A stretch of DNA of 27,333 bases from positions 1 to 27,333 of the IMG/VR virus record IMGVR_UViG_3300020192_000069; one strand, given 5' to 3'. The position numbers and the translations under genes are program-made. This document shows, piece by piece, positions 20,486 through 27,333 of this stretch; within the stretch, counting starts at the first letter, position 1, and the number at the start of each line of letters is the position of its first letter. Below the pieces are notes generated by a model. The model saw nothing but the letters and a program-made list of their open reading frames with translations. It made no database searches and was not told where the DNA came from. The DNA is from a virus.

Positions 20486-22243
20486 ATGAAACAAGTAGAA
20501 ATCAAGCAAAATAACTTCTCAGGTGGAGTATCAGATGATGCTCGTGCTTCTACTGCTTCTCAATTTATAATCAGTAAAATGTTTGATATTTTTTCATCTC
20601 CGAACAAGCTAATTCCTTATCGTTCTTTTGAAGCAGATACAAACGACGGGGCCACTGCTACAGGGATGAAACAGTATGTTGTTAGAGATTATTTGTACTC
20701 ATCTACATCAACGATACTTTATGGACTAGGTCAAACAGCTGGAGGACTTACTAAAATTGTACAAAAAGCAGATGCAACAATGGGTAACTGGTCACTACCT
20801 GCGTCTTCAGAAGGAAACGGAACAGTTAGAAATGGTTGTTTTGTAGAATACAAAGATTATCTCTGGGGCTTTCAAGGAACAACTCAAGTATGGAAATGGG
20901 GATTGCTTTCAGGTACTCCAGCTATAACAAACAGTGCAGGAACTGTCGGAACTGTCTTTAACACAGTAACAGCAGTAGCCGTAAACGCAGGAGGCACAGG
21001 CTACAACATAAATGACGTTTTAACTATCACTCAAGGAAGCAACAATGCAAATGTTATCGTTACAGCAATAACTGGTGCAGGGGTAGTCTCAACAGTAACA
21101 ATCCTACAAGCAGGATTTAATCGTACTGTAGCAAGTGCATTAGCAACGACTGTAAGCCCCTCAGGAGGCACAGGATGCACTATAAACATCTCTACAGTAG
21201 GTAATGTATCAAATGCTATTACAAGCGTGGCACAGGGGCTTGTAGCAAAGGATGACAACCTATATTTACCATACAACAACATACTAGCTAGGGTTTACCC
21301 ATCAGGCACAGTCCAAGACCAAGCATTGAAACTACCAACAAACTTAAAGATAACTTCAATCTGCAACTTCGGTAACTACCTAGCTATCGGGTGTTCACCT
21401 ATTTCAATATATAATGGAGTATCAAAAGTATTTCTATGGAACTTAACTTCACCAGACATTCAGGAAGTCATTGACTGGGGCGAAGGGGAATTGCGAGTGC
21501 TAGAAACTATCGAAGGAATGATTATTGGTATTACTGATAGATTCTTAAATAACAGTTCAGGTGCAGGGCGAGGTTCACTAATCATACAAGGCTACGCAGG
21601 TGGCTCACCTCAAGTACTAAAAGAAGTGTTTACATCAAGATTAAACAATATAACCATGCCTTTATCAAAAGCGGTAAAAAATAATCGTGTTTTTTTCTCA
21701 GCTAAAATAATGACAAATGAAGCAGGAACAGAATATCATGAGGGTATATGGTCATTTGGTAGAAAAAATGCTGGCTATCCTTTTGCATTGTCTTTGGACT
21801 ATGTAAATTCAGGTATTACAACAGCAGGTATTCAAGCCTTTGGTAGTGCAGCAAACTTCTTCTTTATTACACACTCAACCGACGGCTCTATATCTAAAAC
21901 TGATGACACTGCGGTGTATACCGAAACATCTATTTTTGAAACACAAATACTAAACTTTGGAAACTCAGAGATAGAAAAAAAACTTGAATCTATAAAGGTA
22001 TCTTTTGAGAGACTACTATCAGGGCAAACTTTGACTGTTAAAATTAAGGCAAACGATGCAACGTCATTTACTACAGTTGGGAGCTTCAGTACGATAGATA
22101 CAATATCAAAGACTTTTAACAATATAGAAGCAACTACACTCAATTTTCCTTCTGCTAAAGAGTACAAAATCCGTCTTGAATCAACAGGAGGACTTCAAAT
22201 AACTTCTTGGGTAGCAACAGCAACCATTTTGACAACTATATAA
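20486..22243 (+). CDS. Tail hub/stabilisation protein, beta-propeller-like
   Basis: 585 aa. The beginning (NNFSGGVSDDARASTASQF) and the many tandem beta strands resemble phage tail-hub proteins such as T7 gp12 and P22 gp10. Residues about 160-240 form an inserted domain (GGTGYNINDVLTITQGSNN, then ILQAGFNRTV...GGTGCTINI) common in phage structural proteins. The rest gives a propeller-like series (LDYVNSGITTAGIQAFG and FFITHSTDGSISKTD). It forms the tail tip around the connector. The insertion may extend the surface for receptor contact. Confidence 0.65.
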   Translation: MKQVEIKQNNFSGGVSDDARASTASQFIISKMFDIFSSPNKLIPYRSFEADTNDGATATGMKQYVVRDYLYSSTSTILYGLGQTAGGLTKIVQKADATMGNWSLPASSEGNGTVRNGCFVEYKDYLWGFQGTTQVWKWGLLSGTPAITNSAGTVGTVFNTVTAVAVNAGGTGYNINDVLTITQGSNNANVIVTAITGAGVVSTVTILQAGFNRTVASALATTVSPSGGTGCTINISTVGNVSNAITSVAQGLVAKDDNLYLPYNNILARVYPSGTVQDQALKLPTNLKITSICNFGNYLAIGCSPISIYNGVSKVFLWNLTSPDIQEVIDWGEGELRVLETIEGMIIGITDRFLNNSSGAGRGSLIIQGYAGGSPQVLKEVFTSRLNNITMPLSKAVKNNRVFFSAKIMTNEAGTEYHEGIWSFGRKNAGYPFALSLDYVNSGITTAGIQAFGSAANFFFITHSTDGSISKTDDTAVYTETSIFETQILNFGNSEIEKKLESIKVSFERLLSGQTLTVKIKANDATSFTTVGSFSTIDTISKTFNNIEATTLNFPSAKEYKIRLESTGGLQITSWVATATILTTI

Positions 22244-22244
22244 T

Positions 22245-22502
22245 ATGGATAATACAAAACTAGAAGAAAAAATAAATAAGTTAACAAAAGACCTCACTGA
22301 TTTAACCAACGAGGTGTACAGTAACAACTTTTCAGCTAGTCAAGACTTTCAAAAGTATTCTCGCTTCAATACAAGATTGAAAATCCCTCATTATGATACG
22401 GTGCCATCAATCGGTGAAATAGGAGAAATTATAGAAGTGGATGGAAAATTGAGAATATGCAATATTGCAAACACTTTTGTGATAGTTGGAGGACAATCTT
22501 AA
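22245..22502 (+). CDS. Small tail-associated protein, 85 aa
   Basis: The start is two bases after the hub gene. A helical coiled-coil N-terminus (EEKINKLTKDLTDLTNEVYS) is followed by a conserved-looking C-terminal part (SRFNTRLKIPHYDTVPSIGE, then IIEVDGKLRICNIANTF). This arrangement recurs in phages as a small fibre-base protein. It is likely a tail component or chaperone. Confidence 0.6.
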   Translation: MDNTKLEEKINKLTKDLTDLTNEVYSNNFSASQDFQKYSRFNTRLKIPHYDTVPSIGEIGEIIEVDGKLRICNIANTFVIVGGQS

Positions 22503-22545
22503 TGTACTTATACAATAAATAATATATAATAAATGTAATAATATA

Positions 22546-24279
22546 ATGGCAACTAAAACATCTAACAACATATCAACTAAAACAGGAAATTTTAAAGTTT
22601 CTAATAGTCCGACAGCAACTCAAGGTACATCTAGTGCAGCAAACAGGTCATTGCAAATGTCTCTTAATGCAAAAGGTGCAAACCTAGCAGTGGACGGCAA
22701 ATACGGTCCTGCAACCGCAGCAGCTTTTAAAACATTTGGAGGAGGAGGTACAAATAACTCAGGAAATTCAGGAAACTCAAACAACTTAAGAAATACAGGG
22801 AACACATCAACAAATAATAATTCAAACGTTATCACTCCAAATGACTTGAGAAGTACAAATACACTCAATTTACCTTTTGGTAGAAACCCAAGTGCTATGG
22901 ACTTCACTACTATGACGAATAGTGCAAATGCATCTACTGGTTTTATGAAAGACAAAAATGGAGGATTGGTACTACCACCCCAAACTGGAGCGCCTGGAGC
23001 GCCTGGAGGCGTCGCACCGACAGCTATTAGTGATTTGCTTACTTCACTTAATGCGAGCTTCAACAATGCACCCTCACAAGAGAGTATGTTCATGAAAGCA
23101 AGAGAAAATTCACAGCTAGTAGAAAAACAAAATATGGTATCTACTCTTACAGGACAGCTCAATCAAATCACAGCGTCAGGACAGGCAAATCAACTATCTA
23201 CCGTAGGACAAGGCAGAGGCATCCCAGAAGCCATCCTAGGTGGTCAGCAAGCTCAATTTGCAAGGGAGACAGCTATACAGTCACTACCAGTTGCAGCTCA
23301 ACTAGCGGCGGCACAAGGTAACCTTGAAATGGCACAGCAAAACGTAAATACTCTTTTCAGTATCTATACAAAAGACGCAGAAAACAAAAGAGACTTTTAT
23401 AATAACCAAGCTATGGCAATTTATGGTGATGCTTCTAAAAAAGAACAGGCTATATTAGATGCAAATATAAGACAGAAAGAAAGAGAGTATGCAAAATCTA
23501 TAGCTGATGATAAAACAAAGGAAGATATGATACTTAATGCTTTTTCTCAAGGAGCTTCTAGTGCTATAACAACAAAGGCACTAGCTGTTGTAACAAAAAA
23601 GGGAAGCCCACTTGAAGTAGCTAAAGCACTAGGAGTTTATTCAGGAGATTATCTTGGAAATGAGGCTAAAAGAGCTTCAATTCGTTCTAGCAACGCTAGT
23701 GCGGCAAACAGTAATGCCAGTGCAGCTAAAACTAGGGCTGAACAAGGATTGCTCGGTACTCCTGGTAGTGGAAAACCTCCAACTGAGGGACAAGTGTTAA
23801 GTGCAGGTTTTGCAGAGAGAACCAAACAAGCTAATGATATTATTGATAGTAAGGCAGATATGTTCAAAAAAATGAGTTATGTAGATTTCAAACTAGCCGA
23901 ATCTAAAAGTCAAATTGCAAACGCATTTATGTCTCCCGATGTAAGACAGGCGGCACAAGCTATGAGAAATTTCATAACGGCTAAACTTCGTAAAGAATCT
24001 GGGGCAGCTATTGCACAATCAGAATTTGACGATGCAAGAGTTCAGTATTTCCCAGCATATAAAGATGATGCTACTACCCTTGCAAATAAAAAAACATTAA
24101 GAGATTCCGTACTAAATAATTTAATTACAGGTGCAGGAAGTGCATACACACCACCATTACCAGTAACCAATGGAGTCGCACCCTCAGGTAATACTTGGTC
24201 TCTACCTAGTGCTTGGGGAAAAATTAACAATGGTCAAGGGGTAACAACGTCGGGTCATTCATTTACAATAATTCCATAA
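22546..24279 (+). CDS. Internal virion protein with peptidoglycan-binding domain
   Basis: 577 aa. Residues 35-64 (LQMSLNAKGANLAVDGKYGP) form a PG_binding_1-like domain, usually attached to cell-wall enzymes. Asn/Ser/Gly-rich linkers follow. A long helical core (about residues 160-420) leads to a conserved NFITAKLRKESGAAIAQSEF motif near residue 470, which I recall from ejection proteins. Podoviruses push such proteins into the cell with the DNA to cross the wall and membrane. The wall-binding head would help tether it. Codon use matches its neighbours. Confidence 0.7.
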   Translation: MATKTSNNISTKTGNFKVSNSPTATQGTSSAANRSLQMSLNAKGANLAVDGKYGPATAAAFKTFGGGGTNNSGNSGNSNNLRNTGNTSTNNNSNVITPNDLRSTNTLNLPFGRNPSAMDFTTMTNSANASTGFMKDKNGGLVLPPQTGAPGAPGGVAPTAISDLLTSLNASFNNAPSQESMFMKARENSQLVEKQNMVSTLTGQLNQITASGQANQLSTVGQGRGIPEAILGGQQAQFARETAIQSLPVAAQLAAAQGNLEMAQQNVNTLFSIYTKDAENKRDFYNNQAMAIYGDASKKEQAILDANIRQKEREYAKSIADDKTKEDMILNAFSQGASSAITTKALAVVTKKGSPLEVAKALGVYSGDYLGNEAKRASIRSSNASAANSNASAAKTRAEQGLLGTPGSGKPPTEGQVLSAGFAERTKQANDIIDSKADMFKKMSYVDFKLAESKSQIANAFMSPDVRQAAQAMRNFITAKLRKESGAAIAQSEFDDARVQYFPAYKDDATTLANKKTLRDSVLNNLITGAGSAYTPPLPVTNGVAPSGNTWSLPSAWGKINNGQGVTTSGHSFTIIP

Positions 24280-24283
24280 TAAT

Positions 24284-26167
24284 ATGCCTAAAATACAATT
24301 TTCAAACGGACAAATAATAGAATTTAAAGATATGCCTTCAATGGAGGATATTGATTCGGCTGCGAAATCACTAAACCTGCAACCACTATCTCCTGAAACT
24401 CAAAATCAACCAGAACCAGTAAAAAGAAGCCTCGGAGAAAAAATACTTAGTTTTACAGGTGGTGAAAAGATAGCTCAAGGGTTAGGACAAGCTATAGCTA
24501 ACCCAAGAATTGCAAGAGAGCAAGAAGAAATACAAAAACAGCAAATGGAAATTCAAGGCAACTTAATAAAAGCTATTAAAGCAAAAAGATCAACAGGAGA
24601 AGATGCTACTAAACTTGAAAAAGCTCTAGCAGATTTAAGTATGCAAATATCCGACACAGGAAACCAAACAGGTGAATTACTTAACCAGAAAGGATTAACA
24701 ACAAAACAAGTATTGGGTGATGCTTTACAATTAGGAACTACTGTTGCAAGTGTCGGAACTTATGGAGCAGGTGCTAAAGGGCTTGTAACGGGTACTTTAG
24801 GAAAAGCCACACCAAGTGTAGTTTCAGGGGTAACACAAGCTACTTCTTTTGGTCGAGGCTTCATGCAAGGAGCTAAAACTGGAGCAATATCTGGTGGAGC
24901 TTTTGGAACAGCTACAGGTGTATCTCAGGGGCTACAAAAAGACAAAGATTTGGGCGGAATTATAGAGGAAGGACTATTAACAGGAGTAGGTGGTTTAGTA
25001 TCTGGAGGTATTTTAGGGGGTCTTATTAGTGGAACTTCGGGAGTTATAAAAGGTAGACAATTAAGAAATGAAGTTTTAAATAAACAAATAGAAGTAGGTC
25101 AAAAAACTGCTGTAGATATGACAAAACTTACACCTCAACAAAACAAAGCAATCGAAATTGCAAAACAACAAGGTTATGACGCAAGTGATATAGACTTTAT
25201 GATGTCTATGACATCAACAGACAAAGTAATCGCTAACAAACAAGTTGCAATGGCTATTGAAGCAAGTAAAAACAAAAGATTTATCGAAAGACCAATAGAC
25301 TTAGTAGGGGAAGGGTTTGTTGAAAAAGCAAAAAACTTTGAAGCATTAAATGTTAAGGCAGGTAAAGCTGTTGAAACCACTGCTAAAACTCTAAAGGGAC
25401 AGAGTGTAGATGCCCTACCTGTACGAGAGAAAGCATTATCGCTATTAGAAGATGCTGGGGTGTTTGCAAATTCTGATGGAACACCAAACTGGTCAAAATC
25501 TATTTTCAGCAAAACGCCAGACCTTAAAAACAAGTTAATGAAAACACTGTCTGATTTACCAGCTGGAGAAATGGATGCGTACGATTTGCACAATTTCAAA
25601 AAAAGTATTGATGAAGTTGTTAACTATGGGGTTAAAGGAGAAGGACTAAAAGGGAAGTCTGCAAGCATATTAAAAGCGATAAGAAACTCAGCTGATGAAA
25701 TACTAGATACTACGTTTGATTCTTATAATACTGCGAATACAGATTTTAAGATAACGAGAGAGGTGTTGGATGAAGCAAAAGACCTGTTTGGTAAAAAGAA
25801 CGGATTTAGTAAAGAGAAGGGTGGTCAAATTATGCGAGCTGTTTTTTCAAACAAAGATAGTAGAGGTAGAGTATTAAAATTACTTGGAACTTTTGACGAG
25901 GTAGGTGCAAAATATGGAATAAAGACTACTGACAACTTAGTAGACCAAGCTCTCTTTACTGAAATACTAGAAGATATTTATGGAACTCAAGCGACAACTT
26001 CATTACAAGGTCAAGTAGCAAGAGCAGTTAAAGGAACTCAGAGAGTGATTGAAGGAGTAAGAGACCCATTAAAAGGAGCTGGAGATTTATTAGCAACTGG
26101 AGCAGAGAATCTTCTAGGTATATCTGACGAGAATAAGAAAAAAATCTTATCAGCCTTAATTAGATAA
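24284..26167 (+). CDS. Internal virion/ejection protein, 627 aa
   Basis: The N-terminus (MPKIQFSNGQIIEFKDMPS) is the small module seen at the start of many phage internal proteins. Residues 75-125 form a coiled coil, and residues 145-255 form a Gly/Ala-rich hydrophobic stretch (GGLVSGGILGGLISGTSG) suited to insertion in the membrane. The remaining half is helical with charged segments (MTKLTPQQNKAIEIAKQQG). The DNA-ejection channel role is by analogy with T7 gp15/gp16 and P22 gp16/gp20. Its last 12 bases overlap the reverse 28-aa gene. Confidence 0.65.
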   Translation: MPKIQFSNGQIIEFKDMPSMEDIDSAAKSLNLQPLSPETQNQPEPVKRSLGEKILSFTGGEKIAQGLGQAIANPRIAREQEEIQKQQMEIQGNLIKAIKAKRSTGEDATKLEKALADLSMQISDTGNQTGELLNQKGLTTKQVLGDALQLGTTVASVGTYGAGAKGLVTGTLGKATPSVVSGVTQATSFGRGFMQGAKTGAISGGAFGTATGVSQGLQKDKDLGGIIEEGLLTGVGGLVSGGILGGLISGTSGVIKGRQLRNEVLNKQIEVGQKTAVDMTKLTPQQNKAIEIAKQQGYDASDIDFMMSMTSTDKVIANKQVAMAIEASKNKRFIERPIDLVGEGFVEKAKNFEALNVKAGKAVETTAKTLKGQSVDALPVREKALSLLEDAGVFANSDGTPNWSKSIFSKTPDLKNKLMKTLSDLPAGEMDAYDLHNFKKSIDEVVNYGVKGEGLKGKSASILKAIRNSADEILDTTFDSYNTANTDFKITREVLDEAKDLFGKKNGFSKEKGGQIMRAVFSNKDSRGRVLKLLGTFDEVGAKYGIKTTDNLVDQALFTEILEDIYGTQATTSLQGQVARAVKGTQRVIEGVRDPLKGAGDLLATGAENLLGISDENKKKILSALIR

Positions 26168-26242
26168 CCGAGAGTTTAAAAAGCCAACAAATAGTCCGAT
26201 GACTATCCACCAAAAAAAGAATTTTAAGATAAAAATTATCAT
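26156..26242 (-). CDS. 28-aa transmembrane microprotein
   Basis: ATG at 26242 gives 28 residues, of which about the first 22 are hydrophobic (MIIFILKFFFWWIVIG at the start, then LFVGF), ending NSRLSN. Translation would start six bases after a GATTAT -10 with a TTGACT -35, a leaderless layout. It is the only reverse gene in the late block and has its own promoter, a pattern typical of a 'moron' gene (host-altering gene inserted in virion operons). A membrane toxin, superinfection exclusion protein or holin-like role is possible. It overlaps the end of the ejection gene by 12 bases. Confidence 0.45.
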   Translation of the reverse strand: MIIFILKFFFWWIVIGLFVGFLNSRLSN

Positions 26243-26248
26243 ACCTAA

Positions 26249-26277
26249 ATAATCTACTATACCCAATGATAAGTCAA
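26249..26277 (-). promoter_or_regulatory. Reverse promoter for the microprotein
   Basis: -35 TTGACT (26277-26272), 17-bp spacer, -10 GATTAT (26254-26249), six bases, then ATG. The GTTATCCCCAG element (26282-26292) lies four bases upstream of the -35, as at the two early promoters. Confidence 0.5.
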
Positions 26278-26297
26278 ATAAGTTATCCCCAGGTAAA

Positions 26298-26311
26298 ATT
26301 CTGTACAGAAT
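26298..26311. promoter_or_regulatory. ATTCTGTACAGAAT palindrome
   Basis: A perfect 14-bp palindrome with a central TGTACA, between the reverse promoter and the forward tail-fibre promoter. It contains one half of the TGTACA-N2-TGTACA operator, so the same regulator might bind. The surrounding 26293-26389 otherwise holds no gene. Confidence 0.4.
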
Positions 26312-26349
26312 ATCAAAAAGCAATAAAAGCTAATAAAAAGTAATATTTG

Positions 26350-26358
26350 TGGTATGAT
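26350..26358 (+). promoter_or_regulatory. Extended -10 promoter for the terminal tail fibre
   Basis: TGGTATGAT in the context TTTGTGGTATGAT, matching CTTGTGGTATACT at 9415-9427. No clear -35. The leader is about 25 bases and ends AAGGCAAC before the ATG at 26390. Confidence 0.55.
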
Positions 26359-26389
26359 ATAAACACTTATTATAACTAACTAAGGCAAC

Positions 26390-27333
26390 ATGGAAAACAA
26401 TCTCAAACATTTTCAAAAACTAGCAAGAGTCCTACATCCTAACAATGTATTAACTCCAGAGGACTTGGAGCAAATCATGGTGGGTATCATGGAAATAATG
26501 GTTTCTTTTAAACAAGGAAACGAAAAAATGAACAAGGAAACCAAAGAACTTGTTACTGACGGATATGAAAAGATAGTTGAAGCATACAATACTATAAAAG
26601 ACATTGAAGTTTCTGTTGCAAAATCTAAAAATGATACAGACTCTATAGCAACTAAGACTTCAAAGAAATTTGATGCACAAGCTAAAGAACTTAAGGCAAT
26701 GGTAGAAGATTTCATGTCTATGAAGCCCTTAAACGGAGTAGACGCAGATGAGGAGGCAATAGTAGAGAAAGTACTAGAAAAGATAATTATTCCAGAATTT
26801 AAAGAGACTATTTTAGATACAGCAGAAGATATTGCTAGTAAACTTGAATCACTTAAAGATGATGAACGATTAGACTTCTCAGCTCTTAAAAATGTACCAG
26901 AAATAACACAAAGTAAGGCAAACGGTGGTGGATGGAGAAATCTATCTCTACTTCAAGATGTAAAAATAACTACCCCACTCAATAACCAGCTATTAAAATA
27001 CAACTCTACTACCTCACAATGGGAAAATGGTACAGGTGGGGGAGCGTCAACCCTTGCAGATGTAGCTACAGGTTCAACCACCACACCAAACTCCCTCTAT
27101 ACTATGACCTCTACTATCCCAGTGGAGTTTAGACGTTCAGCAGGTGCATCGTTATTGTTTTTGGATGAAACAACCGGAAATGTAGGCATCGGTGCAACTG
27201 CACTTACAACATCTCGTGTAAGTATTGCTGATACAACTCTTGCAGGTTCAGGTGCCTTGGCGGGAACGCTATTAAATTTGGCGCAGACTTGGAACACAAC
27301 AGGTACACCAACAGCGATAAAATTGAATATAAC
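26390..27333 (+). CDS. Tail fibre/spike protein, 3' end outside the window
   Basis: An open frame from ATG 26390 to the window edge (314 codons) with no stop. Residues 1-190 are helical and acidic with coiled-coil segments (MVGIMEIMVSFKQGNEKMNK, then KLESLKDDERLDFSALKNV). After about residue 190 it changes to Thr/Gly-rich beta sequence with motifs of repeat-based fibre shafts (STLADVATGSTTTPN, GNVGIGATALTTSRVSI). It is likely the receptor-binding fibre, continuing in a beta-helical or chaperone-capped tip. Because it is cut, the host range cannot be read. Confidence 0.75.
   Translation, partial: MENNLKHFQKLARVLHPNNVLTPEDLEQIMVGIMEIMVSFKQGNEKMNKETKELVTDGYEKIVEAYNTIKDIEVSVAKSKNDTDSIATKTSKKFDAQAKELKAMVEDFMSMKPLNGVDADEEAIVEKVLEKIIIPEFKETILDTAEDIASKLESLKDDERLDFSALKNVPEITQSKANGGGWRNLSLLQDVKITTPLNNQLLKYNSTTSQWENGTGGGASTLADVATGSTTTPNSLYTMTSTIPVEFRRSAGASLLFLDETTGNVGIGATALTTSRVSIADTTLAGSGALAGTLLNLAQTWNTTGTPTAIKLNI

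Noticed and set aside
1-27333. Alternative genetic code (TGA or TAG reassigned)
   Set aside because: TGA ends several genes in four-base ATGA overlaps and TAG ends others (39-41, 3667-3669, 18185-18187). No large gene has in-frame stops.
1-27333. tRNA genes
   Set aside because: No cloverleaf with T-loop GTTCRANNC and matching acceptor stem was noticed by eye. A covariance search was not possible.
1-27333. Bacteroidetes-type promoters (TTG...TAnnTTTG)
   Set aside because: The promoters seen fit the ordinary TTGACA/TATAAT type with 16-18 bp spacers or extended -10 boxes, so the lack of Shine-Dalgarno sites alone does not indicate that phylum.

Overview
This AT-rich window is part of the genome of a tailed dsDNA phage (Caudoviricetes) or a prophage. 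It contains a terminase pair, portal, scaffold, major capsid protein, neck and tail-hub proteins, large internal virion proteins and a tail fibre. There is no tape-measure or tail-tube gene, so a short-tailed (podovirus-like) particle is the best inference. The host cannot be named. It must have peptidoglycan, since there is a transglycosylase domain and a peptidoglycan-binding domain. It uses a standard stop set (TAA, TAG and TGA all end genes). It probably tolerates translation without Shine-Dalgarno sites, because almost every start is preceded only by A/T-rich sequence such as taataatATG. A Patescibacteria-type host is possible but unproven.

Layout. (1) Positions 1-6910 lie on the minus strand and look early. 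From right to left: a 43-aa ribbon-helix-helix regulator, an SF2 helicase, a RecU-like nuclease, a small acidic protein, an unknown 149-aa protein, a YqaJ/lambda-type exonuclease, a 54-aa protein, a membrane-anchored coiled-coil protein joined out of frame to a lytic transglycosylase domain, two tandemly duplicated proteins made of 22-aa DUF4116-like repeats, and several tiny hypothetical genes. Two promoters here (near 3625 and 5097) carry the same TGTACA-N2-TGTACA operator between -35 and -10. (2) Positions 6995-9153 on the plus strand hold a primase-like protein with reversed domain order and a P-loop ATPase, followed by a terminator and a very structured 70-base segment. (3) Positions 9486-27333 on the plus strand hold an SSB-like protein and then packaging and virion genes in the usual order: TerS, TerL, portal, decoration or fibre protein, scaffold, MCP, neck, HNH insertion, tail fibre, tail hub, internal proteins, tail fibre. 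A reverse-oriented 28-aa membrane microprotein with its own promoter sits inside this block at 26156-26242.

Several small genes are easily missed (39-197, 1297-1344, 1547-1711, 3667-3831, 4894-5052, 6779-6910, 10082-10135, 26156-26242), as is the open-ended tail-fibre gene from 26390. The most interesting signals are a probable -1 frameshift that would create an exported endolysin, a capsid gene with no ATG/GTG/TTG start, a recurring '-10 box + 6 nt + start codon' layout implying leaderless mRNAs, the shared operator and DnaA-box-like promoter elements, and the permuted primase.
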